DNA of 64,000 bases from Trematomus loennbergii (GCA_012861695.1 JAAOOA010000366.1:159001-223000), one strand, 5' to 3'; positions 11,746 to 26,236 are shown, numbered from the stretch's first letter. The notes: generated by a model not told the origin, from the letters alone. Made by a program: numbers and translations.

Positions 11746-13612
11746 ACATTACATTACATTGCATTTAGCTGATGCTTTTATGCAAAGCGACTTACAATAA
11801 GTGCATTCGACCAAGAAGATACAAACTTGAAGAAAACAGAATCATATAAGTACATCAGGTTTCATAGAGCCAAAACATTTCAAGTGCTACTCAACTGGCT
11901 TTAGATAAGCCAGTCCTTTATTAGTATATAAGTGCTTTGTTAGCAATTCTCGCTCGAAGTGGAGTCGAAAGAGATGAGTTTTTAGTCTGCGCCGGAAGAT
12001 GTGTAAGCTTTCTGCTGTCCTGATGTCAATGGGGAGCTCATTCCACCATTTTGGAGCCAGGATAGCAAACCCGTGTTTTTGCTGATGGGAACTTGGGTCC
12101 CCCTCGCAGTGCTGGTGCAGCGAGCCGTTTGGCTGATGCAGAGCGGAGTGCACGTGCTGGGGTGTACAGTTTAACCATGTCCTGGATGTAGGAAGGGCCA
12201 GATCCATTCGCAGCATGGTACGCAAGTTCCAGTGTCTTGAAGTGGATTCTAGCAGTTACTGGAAGCCAGTGAAGGAGCGGAGGAGCGGCGTGGTGTGGGA
12301 ACATGTTGGAAGGTTGAAGACCAGACGAGCCGCTGCATTCTGGATGAGCTGCAGAGGTCGGATGGCACATGCAGGTAGACCAGCCAGGAGGGAGTTGCAG
12401 TAGTCTAGGCGTGAGATGACGAGGCCTGGACCAGAAGTTGCGTCGCTTTCTGGGTCAGGAGGGGACGTATCCTCCTGATGTTGTAAAGAGTGTATCTGCA
12501 GCAGCGGGTTGTAGCAGCGATGTTTGCAGTGAAGGACAGGTTGTTGTCTAGGGTCACACCCAGATTCCTTGCAGTCTGAGTCGGGGAACAGAGGTGCCGA
12601 TGTTGATTGTTAGGTCAAGAGGGGACAATCTTTTCCCGGAAGGAAAAGCAGTTCAGTCTTGTCAAGGTTGAGCTTGAGGTGGTGAGCAGACATCCACTGA
12701 GAGATGTCAGCTAGACAAGCAGAGATGCGTGCGACGACCTGGGTCTCTGAGCGGGGAAAGGACAGAATTAATTGGGTGTCGTCAGCATAGCAATGGTATG
12801 AAAAAGCATGCAGGCTAATGACTGATCCGAGCGAGTTTGTGTACAAAGAGAAGAGGAGGGGACCAAGAACAGAGCCCTGAGGGACCCCTGTAGTTAATTG
12901 ACAAGGGTCGGACTCGGACCCTCTCCAAGTTACCCTGTAGGTGCGTCTTTGAGGTATGAGGTGAGGAGGGAAAGTGCAGAGCCTGAAACTCCAAGTTCTT
13001 GGAGAGTGCGAAGGAGGATCTGATGGTTCACCATGTCGAATGCAGCAGACAGGTCCAACAGGATGATGACAGAGGAGAGGGAGCTGCTTTAGCCGTGTGC
13101 AGTTCCTCAGAGACAGCAAGGAGAGCAGTTTCTGTGGAGTGACCTGCCTTGAAACCAGACTGGTGCGGATCCAGAAGGTTGTTCTGATGGAGATAACAGG
13201 AGAGTTGTTTAAAGACAGCGCGTTCAAGTGTTTTAGACAGGAACGGGAGGAGAGAGACAGGCCTGTAGTTTATAACATCAGACGGGTTGAGAGTGGGTTT
13301 CTTTAGGAGAGGGTTTACTCTTGCCTCCTTGAGACTGTTTGGAAAGTCACCAGAAGTTAGAGAAGTGTTGATGAAATGGGTGAGAAACGGTAGAATATCA
13401 GGAGCGATAGTCTGAAGGAGGTTTGAGGGGATAGGGTCCAGAGGACAGGTGGTAGGACGGGCAGAGGTAATGAGGGTAAGAACCTCACTTGGAGAGAGAG
13501 GGGAAAATGAGGTTAGTGTGTGGGTCAGGTGACCCAGCGGTGAGTAATGGTGAGTCAGAAAAAGAAGAACGAATATCATCAACCTTTTTTTCAAAGTAGT
13601 TAACAAAGTCGC
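11746..13612 (-). mobile_element. Rex1-like LINE, 5'-truncated
   Basis: Reverse transcriptase region of a Rex1/CR1-group LINE read leftward, split across three frames (13606-13028, 13227-12610, 12370-11887). Recognisable motifs are [27 protein letters not shown] and YADDTQ, followed by a C-terminal WWNELP...LKTHLF segment. The 3' end is the usual AAGTCGCTTTGCAT-type tail followed by ATTAC repeats (about 11744-11762 on the plus strand). The element is 5'-truncated, lacks the endonuclease, and is frameshifted at least twice. Confidence 0.85.
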
Positions 13613-13659
13613 TTGTTATATATATACAACAATTTAATGCAGAGTTAACAGTAGAGCTC

Positions 13660-14825
13660 TTAACCTGTTACGCACGGCCCCCCCGGTACCGGGCGGATAA
13701 ACGCGTCATTTGCAGGAAACAACGTCTAAGAATCTTAATATTTATAAACTATGAATGTTTTATATCCATGTAACGGGAAGAAACTCAGCTAACTGATCTT
13801 TTTAAAAAAGAAATCAAAAAAAAACACAATGCTAACACTCAGCCTCTGAATTAGCCACGAGCGAAAAAATGTAACCTAAAACGGCACTTAAACTCACAAT
13901 AACTCCCTTATTACTTATCCTCGATGCACAGCCAACCACTCGTTTTTGTTCTCCTGGAGACACAGAATCTGTGTAAAAAACCTCAACACTCAGTGATAAA
14001 CATTTCCGACGCTATAAACGAAAGCGTACATCATAACATGTGGAGCTAGGTAGCTAGAAACGCTAACATGGCTTACCTTGGTCAAAACTGGTCTTCAATG
14101 GCATTAAAACGATAAAAAAACGATGCTGCAGTTAATCCATAGGTTAATCCATGTGTCTGTGCCCTCTTTGAAATTATTTCTGATAATCCATAAGCAATAA
14201 AACTGCTTTTTAGTTTCCAAATGTCAGAGCTAGAGATCGCTTCACTCTGCTGCACATTTACATGCGCGCAGCTCCCACCTTTTCTCTTCACAACGTGTGT
14301 GTGTGGGGGCCTCCCCCTTCGATTCTATTGGCTCTAACGGTCAGAAAGAGGTGTCAACCATCAAAATCGACCAAGGGGGGCCAGAGATATGGAAAAGAAA
14401 CCATTTTCACCCAAATCACCTCAGAGGTGGGGTGGTTTTGGCTAAACCTCTCTAAAAAGGTCCAATTTCACTTGTTTTGCATCAATCTTGATACAGGGTA
14501 CTTATTATATGTTGTACTTTGGATTTCTAAAGCTTTTAGTCTACTAACCCATCATCCAAGGGTAGTTTTCACTATCTGTAAAAATTATTTTGGACGGACA
14601 CTATAATTTACAGTTTTTTACTATGTAAAATCTGAATTTTCTTTAAAATAAAAAACATTTATATTGATTCTGACACTTCTACATCCAACTCACAGATGTA
14701 ACCTTGCTTTGATAAAAGAAATTATTCATATAACCCTTTTAGAAGTTAAGTTGTAGTCATTTGTTTTGGGCATGTCATTTTCGAGCCTGAAACATGAAAA
14801 ACAGGCTTGGTGCTTAACAGGTTAA
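13660..14825. mobile_element. TTAA-flanked DNA element X, copy 1
   Basis: Begins TTAACCTGTTACGCACGG and ends with the inverted counterpart GCTTAACAGGTTAA, flanked by TTAA at both sides. Related copies are at 17774-18944, 45493-47068, 49351-50535 and a terminal fragment at 51141. There is no transposase frame, so it is non-autonomous. TTAA targeting is typical of piggyBac and Kolobok elements; which of them is not decided. The short open frame at 14262-14606 is not conserved in the divergent copies. Confidence 0.8.
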
Positions 14826-14843
14826 ATACCTAAACAATTTAAC

Positions 14844-15807
14844 TTAAAGGGGACCTATCAGGCAAAATCCTTTTGTACGTCTTTTCTACATGAATATGTG
14901 TCCCCGGTGTTCCAGGGAACTCACCAAGTGTCAGAAAACACAACCCTCTCTATTTTCCTCCATACCCAAATCTCTAAAAAAGGGGCTGCAACGGATCTGA
15001 TAACTGATCCAGATTTGAACACTTTACTGACGTCAGTAAAGTGGCGCTACGGCTATTGGGCCAACTCTCCACCTATCAGGGAATGTGGGGTTGGGCCACG
15101 GCCGGCCTTGCCGCTCGAAAGCGCTGGAGACGCTGTAGTACATATGCCAGGCCTGTAAGTGGCGCTGTAGTCTGCCACAAAAGCAGCGAAGAAGACTTCC
15201 CGCCCATAGTTACCATGGTTACCCTTCTGTTTATTCTCCGCTGTGGCTTTTTTTCTCCCTCCCCGAGGCAAGCGTTTGCTCCCGCTGCTTTAATTCAATG
15301 CAATCCCTCCCCGTCGAGGCAAGCACTGTAATTCTCTCCGGTTAGTCCACCAGCAGATGACAAACACCCACCTCTCCGCCTCTTCCAAGGAACGAGGGGA
15401 CCGTGCGGCAGAGTTTCAGTTTCAGTTTGTTTCGCCGGTCAAGATGTCCGTTAAAGTTTAAATCTTCCGGACAAAATTAGAATAGTGCCGGTCAAAGGTC
15501 TTCTTTGTTATTTATTGAGCTTTAAAACAAATGAATAACGACTCTTTATAATAAAACACGGAGATCTCTTTTTCTCCCCCTCTTCTGACAGCCCAGCAGC
15601 TGATCAGAGCGCGTCTCCCCTCTCCTGCAGGGGGGCGTGGTCAGCAGAATCAGACCCGTAGACAGCAAACAGCACATAGAGCGAAATGAGGCATGGCTAA
15701 AATGCATGATCTGTTTGGTATTTTGAAAACAGAAACGTATAATATACCTTATATAGGTATGGCCCTACAATATATCATTTAAATATAGCATGATAGGTCC
15801 ACTTTAA
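14844..15807. mobile_element. TTAA-flanked DNA element Y, copy 1
   Basis: The ends are TTAAAGGGGACCTATCA and TGATAGGTCCACTTTAA, imperfect inverted repeats with TTAA on both sides. It is repeated at 18963-19932 and, internally deleted and inverted, at 39901-40258 in an NLR intron. It is about 960 bases with no transposase. The open frames inside (14898-15331) shift between copies and are not genes. Confidence 0.8.
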
Positions 15808-16716
<909 letters not shown>

Positions 16717-17372
16717 GCAAGGCAAGTTTATTTATTTGGCACCTTTCAACACAAGGCAATTCAAAGTCCTTTACAAAAATGGAAGACATTAAGAAAATGG
16801 CATTTAAAATCAGTCATTAAAAAGAAAAGGTAATAAAATAAACATTAAAAGAAAAAATACATGGATAAAAGTTACAGTGCAGTTTAAGATGTGAATAGTT
16901 CAATTAAAAGCAGCGGCAAAAAGAAAAGTCTTCAGCCTGGATTTAAAAGTAGTAAGAGTTGCAGCGGACCTGCAGGTTTCTGGGAGTTTGTTCCAGATAT
17001 TTGGAGCATAATAACTGAACGCTGCTTCTCCATGTTTAGTTCTGACTCTGGGGACAGAAAGCTGACCAGTCCCTGAAGACCTGAGAGTTCTGGATGGTTC
17101 ATAATTTAGCAGTAGGTCAGACATGTATTTTGGGCCTAAACCATTCAAAGCTTTATAAACCAGCAAAATATTTTGAAATCTATTCTTTGACACACAGGAA
17201 GCCAGTGTAAGGACTTCAGAACAGGAGTGATGTGATCCACTTTCTTAGTGTTAGTGAGGACTCGAGCAGCGGCGTTCTGAATTAGCTGCAGCTTTCTAAT
17301 AGATTTTTTAGTGAGGCCTGTAAAGACACCATTGCAGTAGTCGAGTCTACTGAAGATAAAAGCATGGACAAG
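16717..17372 (-). mobile_element. L2 LINE fragment 2 (tail of duplication unit 1)
   Basis: 3' tail and the last part of the reverse-transcriptase ORF of L2, equivalent to 20830-21485. It ends abruptly at the tandem-duplication junction, so this is a duplication breakpoint and not an insertion end. Confidence 0.85.
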
Positions 17373-17735
17373 ACAGGCCTGTAGTTTATAACATCAGACG
17401 GGTTGAGAGTGGGTTTCTTTAGGAGAGGGTTTACTCTTGCCTCCTTGAGACTGTTTGGAAAGTCACCAGAAGTTAGAGAAGTGTTGATGAAATGGGTGAG
17501 AAACGGTAGAATATCAGGAGCGATAGTCTGAAGGAGGTTTGAGGGGATAGGGTCCAGAGGACAGGTGGTAGGACGGGCAGAGGTAATGAGGGTAAGAACC
17601 TCACTTGGAGAGAGAGGGGAAAATGAGGTTAGTGTGTGGGTCAGGTGACCCAGCGGTGAGTAATGGTGAGTCAGAAAAAGAAGAACGAATATCATCAACC
17701 TTTTTTTCAAAGTAGTTAACAAAGTCGCTTGTTAT
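17373..17735 (-). mobile_element. Rex1-like LINE fragment (start of unit 2)
   Basis: Copy of 13257-13612, the 5' part of the truncated Rex1 element. It encodes part of the N-terminal RT region with the NYRPV motif and then runs out of frame into L2 sequence across the junction. The resulting chimeric frame is an accident of the duplication. Confidence 0.85.
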
Positions 17736-17773
17736 ATATACAACAATTTAATGCAGAGTTAACAGTAGAGCTC

Positions 17774-18944
17774 TTAACCTGTTATGCACGGCCCCCCCGG
17801 TACCGGGCGGATAAACGCGTCATTTGCAGGAAACAACGTCTAAGGAATCTTAATATTTATAAACTATGAATGTTTTATATCCATGTAACGGGAAGAAACT
17901 CAGCTAACTGATCTTTTTAAAAAAGAAATAAAAAAAAAACACAATGCTAACACTCAGCCTCTGAATTAGCCACGAGCGAAAAAATGTAACCTAAAACGGC
18001 ACTTAAACTCACAATAACTCCCTTATTACTTATCCTCGATGCACAGCCAACCACTCGTTTTTGGTCTCCTGGAGACACAGAATCTGTGTAAAAAACCTCA
18101 ACACTCAGTGATAAACATTTCCGACGCTATAAACGAAAGCGTACATCATAACATGTGGAGCTAGGTAGCTAGAAACGCTAACATGGCTTACCTTGGTCAA
18201 AACTGGTCTTCAATGACATTAAAACGATAAAAAAAACGATGCTGCAGTTAATCCATAGGTTAATCCTATGTGTCTGTGCCCTCTTTGAAATGATTTCTGA
18301 TAATCCATAAGCAATAAAACTGCTTTTTAGTTTCCAAATGTCAGAGCTAGAGATCGCTTCACTCTGCTGCACATTTACATGCGCGCAGCTCCCACCTTTT
18401 CTCTTCACAACGTGTGTGTGTGGGGGCCTCCCCCTTCGATTCTATTGGCTCTAACGGTCAGAAAGCGGTGTCAACCATCAAAATCGACCAAGGGGGGCCA
18501 GAGATATGGAAAAGAAACCATTTTCACCCAAATCACCTCAGAGGTGGGGTGGTTTTGGCTAAACCTCTCTAAAAAGGTCCAATTTCACTTGTTTTGCATC
18601 AATCTTGATACAGGGTACTTATTATATGTTGTACTTTGGATTTCTAAAGCTTTTAGTCTACTAACCCATCATCCAAGGGTAGTTTTCACTATCTGTAAGA
18701 AATTATTTTTGGACGGACACTATAATTTACAGTTTTTTACTATGTAAAATCTGAATTTTCTTTAAAATAAAAAACATTTATATTGATTCTGACACTTCTA
18801 CATCCAACTCACAGATGTAACCTTGCTTTGATAAAAGAAATTATTCATATAACCCTTTTAGAAGTTAAGTTGTAGTCATTTGTTTTGGGCATGTCATTTT
18901 CGAGCCTGAAACATGAAAAACAGGCTTGGTGCTTAACAGGTTAA
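17774..18944. mobile_element. Element X, copy 2
   Basis: Tandem-duplicate of 13660-14825, with the same TTAA flanks and small differences only. Confidence 0.8.
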
Positions 18945-18962
18945 ATACCTAAAAAATTTAAC

Positions 18963-19932
18963 TTAAAGGGGACCTATCAGGCAAAATCCACTTTTGTACG
19001 TCTTTTCTACATGAATATGTGTCCCCGGTGTTCCAGGGAACTCACCAAGTGTCAGAAAACACAACCCTCTCTATTTTCCTCCATACCCAAATCTCTAAAA
19101 AAGGGGCTGCAACGGATCTGATAAAAACTGATCCAGATTTGAACACTTTACTGACGTCAGTAAAGTGGCGCTACGGCTATTGGGCCAGCTCTCCACCTAT
19201 CAGGGGAATGTGGGGTTGGGCCACGGCCGGCCTTTGCCGCTCGAAAGCGCTGGAGACGCTGTAGTACATATGCCAGGCCTGTAAGTGGCGCTGTAGTCTG
19301 CCACAAAAGCAGCGAAGAAGACTTCCCGCCCATAGTTACCATGGTTACCCTTCTGTTTATTCTCCGCTGTGGCTTTTTTTCTCCCTCCCCGAGGCAAGCG
19401 TTTGCTCCCGCTGCTTTAATTCAATGCAATCCCTCCCCGTCGAGGCAAGCACTGTAATTCTCTCCGGTTAGTCCACCAGCAGATGACAAACACCCACCTC
19501 TCCGCCTCTTCCAAGGAACGAGGGGACCGTGCGGCAGAGTTTCAGTTTCAGTTTGTTTCGCCGGTCAAGATGTCCGTTAAAGTTTAAATCTTCCGGACAA
19601 AATTAGAATAGTGCCGGTCAAAGGTCTTCTTTGTTATTTATTGAGCTTTAAAACAAATGAATAATGACTCTTTATAATAAAACACGGAGATCTCTTTTTC
19701 TCCCCCTCTTCTGACAGCCCAGCAGCTGATCAGCACGTCTCCCCTCTCCTGCAGGGGGGCGTGGTCAGCAGAATCAGACCCGTAGACAGCAAACAGCACA
19801 TAGAGCGAAATGAGGCATGGCTAAAATGCATGATCTGTTTGGTATTTTGAAAACAGAAACGTATGAATATACCTTATATAGGTATGGCCCTACAATATAT
19901 CATTTAAATATAGCATGATAGGTCCACTTTAA
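18963..19932. mobile_element. Element Y, copy 2
   Basis: Tandem-duplicate of 14844-15807, with the same TTAA flanks. Confidence 0.8.
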
Positions 19933-20829
<897 letters not shown>

Positions 20830-21011
20830 GCAAGGCAAGTTTATTTATTTGGCACCTTTCAACACAAGGCAATTCAAAGTGCTTTACAAAAATGGAAGAC
20901 ATTAGAAAATGGCATTTAAAATCAGTCATTAAAAAGAAAAGATAATAAAATAAACATTAAAAGAAAAAATACATGGATAAAAGTTACAGTGCAGTTTAAG
21001 ATGTGAATAGT

Positions 21012-23760
21012 TCAATTAAAAGCAGCGGCAAAAAGAAAAGTCTTCAGCCTGGATTTAAAAGTAGTAAGAGTTGCAGCGGACCTGCAGGTTTCTGGGAGTT
21101 TGTTCCAGATATTTGGAGCATAATAACTGAACGCTGCTTCTCCATGTTTAGTTCTGACTCTGGGGACAGAAAGCTGACCAGTCCCTGAAGACCTGAGAGT
21201 TCTGGATGGTTCATAATTTAGCAGTAGGTCAGACATGTATTTTGGGCCTAAACCATTCAAAGCTTTATAAACCAGCAACAATATTTTGAAATCTATTCTT
21301 TGACACACAGGAAGCCAGTGTAAGGACTTCAGAACAGGAGTGATGTGATCCACTTTCTTAGTGTTAGTGAGGACTCGAGCAGCGGCGTTCTGAATTAGCT
21401 GCAGCTTTCTAATAGATTTTTTAGTGAGGCCTGTAAAGACACCATTGCAGTAGTCGAGTCTACTGAAGATAAAAGCATGGACAAGTTTTTCCAAATCCTG
21501 CTGTGACATTAGTCTTTTAATCCTAGATATGTTCTTTAGGTGATAGTAGGCTGATTTAGTAACTGTTTTAATGTGACTGTTGAAACTCAGGTCAGAGTCC
21601 ATGACTACACCTAGATTTCTGGCTTTATCTGTTGTTTTGAACATTGCAGACTGAAGCTCAGCGCTAACTTTTATACGTTCTGCCTTGGCTCCAAAAACCA
21701 TTACCTCAGTTTTATCTTTGTTTAATTGGAGAAAGTTCTGACACATCCAGTCATTGATTTGTTCAATGCACTTACTCAGTGTTTGAATTGGAGCATAATC
21801 TCCTGGTGAAATTGTTACGTAAATTTGTGTGTCATCCGCATAGCTATGGTAACTTATTTTGTTGTTTTTCATTATCTGAGCCAGTGGTAGCATGTAGATG
21901 TTAAAGAGAAGAGGCCCCAAGATGGAGCCTTGAGGTACCCCACATGTCATATTTGTCAACTCAGATGTGTATTTACCTATAGAAACAAAGTTTTTTCTGT
22001 CCTTTAAGTAGGACTCAAACCAATTTAGAACTGTTGCCGAAAGTCCCACCCAGTTTTCTAGTCGGTCTAGTAATATGTTGTGGTCAACAGTGTCAAACGC
22101 AGCACTGAGATCTAATAATACTAACACTGAAGTTCTGCCACTGTCTGTGTTTAAGTGGATGTCATTGAAGACCTTTACAAGAGCAGTCTCAGTGCTGTGG
22201 TTTGGACGAAATCCTGACTGGAACACATCCAAACAGTTATTTAAATGCAAGAAGTTACTCAACTGTTGAAAACAACTTTTTCAATGATTTTACCTAGAAA
22301 TGGCAGGTTTGATATTGGCCTGTAATTGTTCATTACTGAAGCATCTAGATTATTCTTTTTTAAGAGCGGTTTAATGACTGCAGTTTTCAGGGCCTCTGGA
22401 AAAATACCTGAGTGAAGAGATGTGTTTACTATATGAAGTAGATCTGAGGCCATGCAAGGAAAAACATCTTTGAAAAATCCTGTTGGAATAATATCAAGGC
22501 AGCAGGAGGAGGATTTCAGAAGTTGAATAATGTCCTCTAAGTTTTTACCATTAATCTGATGGAATTGTGTCATGGTGTTTGAATTGATATTAGGTGGACA
22601 TAGGGACAACACATTTGCTGTACCTGATGCAGAGGCACTGACTGCTTGTCTAATTTTCTGAATTTTGTCAGTGAAGAAGGAGGCAAAATCATTGCACGCC
22701 CTGGTGGATAGAAATTCAGAGGCTACTGACACTGGGGGGTTAGTTAGTCTGTCGACGGTAGCAAACAAGGCACGTGCGTTGTTTTTGTTTTTGGTAATGA
22801 TGTCAGAGAAGAAAGACTGTCGTGCGTTTTTCAATTCCAAATTATAAAGGCCAAGTCTCTCTTTATAGATTTCAAAGTGAACCTGGAGATTTGTTTTTCG
22901 CCACCTACGTTCAGCTTTTCGACACTCTCTTTTTTCTGTTCTCACGGTCATGGCCTTTCTCCATGGAGATATTTTCTTGCCAATCACTTCCTTTACCTTA
23001 GTTGGAGCAATGGTATCTATAACATTTTTAATTTTTGAATTAAAATGATCTACTAGCTCATTTACTGAGATGTTAGCAGGGGCAAGTGTGGATGAAAAAT
23101 TATTTCCCTAGTATTTTCAGTTAAATATCGCTTTGTGGTTACCTCTTTCTGAACATTTTTGTGAACAGAAATAGAGCTCTCAAAGAAAACACAGGAATGA
23201 TCAGAGAGTGCAACATCAGTCACCACAACCTTTGAGATATTCAGACCCTTTGAGATAATTAAGTCCAGAGTGTGCCCCTTATTGTGCGTGGGCTCCGCCA
23301 CATGCTGAGTCAGTCCATAGTTATCAAGAACACAAAACAGTTCTTTAGCCCCTCTGTCCTGGGGGTTGTCAACATGGATGTTAAAATCACCAACAATGAC
23401 TAAACGGTCAAAGTCAATACACACTATAGACAGCAGTTCAGTAAAATCATCAAAAAAGCTTGCACAGTATTTGGGTGGTCTATAGATATTTAGGAACAGA
23501 GCTCGAGAGGAGCATTTCAGCTGAAGGGCCACATATTCAAAAGAAGCAAAGTCCCCATAAGATGTCTTCCTGCATTGAATGGAATCATTGAACAAAATAG
23601 CAACTCCACCCCCTTTCTTATGCATTCTTTCCTGACTCATAAAACTAAAGTTGGGAGGGGTTGATTCGATAAGAACAGCTGCACTGTTATTTTGTTCAAT
23701 CCAAGTTTCCGTTAAAAACATAAAATGAGATTGTGCTCAGTGATAAAATCATTGATGACA
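21012..23760 (-). pseudogene. L2 ORF2: AP endonuclease-reverse transcriptase, frameshifted
   Basis: Read leftward. The N-terminal AP-type endonuclease occupies about 23721-23062, with catalytic-type motifs VGDFNIHVDN and SDHS. A linker region follows (22987-22259). The reverse transcriptase is at 22262-21012 with [34 protein letters not shown] and an intact YADDTQ active site. A C-terminal segment includes LHWLPV and APNIWNKLP. The parts lie in different frames, with shifts near 23720, 23000-23060 and 22260, so no single protein can be made. In the family this enzyme nicks the target and primes reverse transcription from the nick. Confidence 0.85.
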
Positions 23761-24019
23761 TGGAATCACTGCTAAATGTGATAACCTCACACAAACGTTT
23801 GAGCACTTCCTGTTTCTAAGCTGATTCACCGCTCTTAATCTATTACCTATCAACACAGATATCGGCAAAGCTACTGGCAGGCAGGGCCCCGGCATGTCCT
23901 GGAAAGAGTTGAGAGTGCCATATGCCCTTGAGCCTGGACCCAGCACATATCAGTAAGAGTTTGTTGCGTTTTGTACACACACATCCTTATCAGCTTCGGA
24001 GACTGCAGATGCTTTCTTG

Positions 24020-24195
24020 AAGGGAGGGAGGTGGTTGACGTATGGTGCACGTCTCTGCTTCGGTGATTTTGGTGGGCGTTGTGGAAGGGGGGGTAAAGGA
24101 CATGCTGCCAGGGGGGGGAGGTGGTTGACGTAGGCTTGTCTTCGGTGATTTTGGTGGGCGTCGTTGAGGGGCGGGGGTAAAGGACATGCTGCCAA
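24020..24195. repeat. Imperfect tandem duplication inside L2
   Basis: A unit of about 95 bases containing GGAGGTGGTTGACGTA, TTCGGTGATTTTGGTGGGCG and TAAAGGACATGCTGCC occurs twice in a row. It lies between the ORF1 and ORF2 regions of the L2. It encodes no recognisable domain. Confidence 0.75.
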
Positions 24196-24398
24196 CCCTG
24201 CGTATCGCCTTCATGCGGTCATCGAACTCCAGGGGGGAGGGCGAGGGTGAAAGGGTGAGCGGAGAGTAGAGAGAGCTAGGGATGAATGAAGAGTATCCTC
24301 AAAGGCATTGACAGGGGGGGTGACGGGCAGTGGAGACTCCTCCATTTGTGTCATAGGTCTCCCATAATCAGAACATTCCTCAGTGCAGTGATACTTCT

Positions 24399-25588
24399 TC
24401 AGGGTTTTCTGCGATGTGTTGTGTCTTTCTCCTGTTTTGATTCCTCTTGCCGCTTGTCCTTGGCAGAGGGAACAGATTGATGATGCAGGCAGTTGAATAT
24501 GTTAGAGATAAACAATTTCACTCCTGACTTGTTCAGGCAAACTCCATCTGCCTTAAAAAGATGTCTGCGATCCCAGAAAAAGTTAAAATTGTCAATAAAA
24601 TGGACAGAATGGTCAGTACAGGCAGCTGAAAGCCACGTGTTCAATGCAAACAGTCTGCTGAATCTCTCCACTCCTCTTCTGACTGGCGGTAGAGGGCCAC
24701 TGATGAACACCTCCGCATTTAGAGAGCTGACAGTTTCCAACAGACATTTAAAGTCTTCTTTCAGCGCTTCTGACTGTTGTTTCACAACATCATTTGTTCC
24801 AATATGTAGTACCACATTCTTCACAGTCGGATGTTCAGCCCCAATATGCAGGATCTTCTCAGCCAAGTCGGAGACCATATCCTTGGGAAAACAGAGTACT
24901 TTGGTGTTGTTCTTACTACACAGACCTTTTACATCTCTTACAGCAGAGTCACCCACAATCAGAGTTTCAGGCCCAGTCGTTAGCTTTCCCTCTAGCCTTT
25001 TACTTTTGGAGTAGCTATTGGTCCTTACCCTGCTGTGTGAAGAGGACAGGTTATCCAGGTCATCAGAAAGAGATTCCGGTTCTCGGTCAGCGGAGCGTAT
25101 CTGTTCTGGATTGGCACACTTGGTGGTTTAGGAGGATTGTTTGTAGTTCTCCCTTTAGCAGCTGTCCACGGCTGTTTCCTAGTATGAATAGGGGTTGAAG
25201 AGGCACTCTTCCTGGGTGATAACAATGCAGGCCAGCCGGTCGCATCACAGATTTCAGAGCGCTGGGCTCTGCCTGTTATTCGTCCTCCCAAATCCCATGG
25301 AAATGATTTACTCTTAGGCTTTGCACCCAGAGAGTTCCAGGGAGGACTACCACTTGTAGATTTATTACCCAGTACACAGCCCTCCTGTTCCTTGGAAACC
25401 TTGTAGCTGCTAACTAGCTGTGAGTTAGCATACCCTTTTCCATTATTTTGCAACACTGGTAAAGTGGTGTTATTCCCACAACATAGTCCATTCACTTCCA
25501 CGTTAACTTCCAACCGTTGCATTTTCATTTCCAACACAGCCATCTTCTGTAGAAGTTTGTGGAAGTCATCTGTAGAGAACGGAGGCAT
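24399..25588 (-). pseudogene. L2 ORF1: coiled coil plus SGNH esterase-like domain, frameshifted
   Basis: Read leftward from ATG at 25588. Residues 10-30 form a leucine-rich stretch that could be a coiled coil. A basic Pro/Ser linker with NRYAPLTE follows. The frame then shifts near 25075-25025 and continues at 24956 as an SGNH/GDSL-type domain with VGDSAVRDV (nucleophile Ser), LHIGTNDV and SGPLPPV blocks. L2 and CR1 ORF1 proteins commonly carry such an esterase-like domain; its role in transposition is not established. A single-base shift breaks the two halves apart. Confidence 0.8.
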
Positions 25589-25870
25589 TTTGCTACCAAC
25601 TAGCTTAAGCTAAATAGCATGCAGTAGCCTACCAGGCTTTAGCTGTTGCTAGGCCACGCTACTGTAAGACTGAGGTCGTCGTAAAAATGTTGAAATATGG
25701 CTGAAACCCTCCGTCTATTTACGAAGAATAACTGTCCCAGTGATAAGTTAATGTCCAGGAGCCGCTGCTCGAAGTTTTCAGAGAATAAGAATAGGAAAAT
25801 CAGCATAAAAGTAAGCAGAGGCAAGAGCAAGCAGAAAAGCGTCTGCACTGTAAGAAAGATAAGTCACACT

Positions 25871-26236
25871 AAAGAGTTTTCCATTATCCTGTTTGTGTTT
25901 GTCTACTAAGGTGGTTCCTGGTTGGTTTGTTTTTTGTTTGTTGCTTGGGCCTATATACCGTAAAATGTATATTATGATGTTTTATATTATGTTCTTACTA
26001 TGTTACTGTTTCTATATGAAAAGGATAACTTTTTGAATAAATATGATGAAGTTGAATTTATATCTTACGTATGTGTCTCTTTTTATGATGATGTGGATAA
26101 GGTGGTCTCGACTACAACACTAGCTGCCTGTCTGAAGTCTGACTGATTGTTGTATTTTAATCAAGTTTATTATTATGATGGTTTTGATTGAAACAAGTGT
26201 GTTATGATAATATGTGTCTATTGTGTGTGTCTCCAG
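25871..26236. other. Intergenic flank downstream of L2, copy 1
   Basis: Matches 27339-27969 apart from a deletion. Here GATGTGGAT runs directly into AAGGTGGTCTCG at about 26099, whereas the second copy has an extra 235 bases with a 33-bp tandem array between two GGAT words. Non-coding, and probably the 5' flank of the NLR gene. Confidence 0.7.

Larger units (their letters stand above)
20830..25870 (-). mobile_element. Full-length L2 (Maui-like) LINE retrotransposon
   Basis: A complete LINE read leftward. It has a 5' leader (25870-25589), ORF1 with a coiled coil and an SGNH esterase-like domain, ORF2 with AP endonuclease and reverse transcriptase, and an L2-type 3' tail at 20830-20900 (GGCACCTTTCAACACAAGGC on the plus strand). 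TAAAG directly precedes it (20825-20829) and follows it (25870-25874). The empty-site copies at 8028 and 27338 read TAAAGGG, so TAAAG is the target-site duplication. Both ORFs carry one-base frameshifts, so it is probably not active as sequenced. Confidence 0.9.

Noticed and set aside
14262..14606. 114-residue frame inside element X and its copy at 18379
   Set aside because: Open only in the tandem-duplicated pair; the more diverged X copies have stops and shifts, so it is not a transposase.
15041..15331. Frames in element Y
   Set aside because: Broken by indels between Y1 and Y2 and on both strands; no domain.
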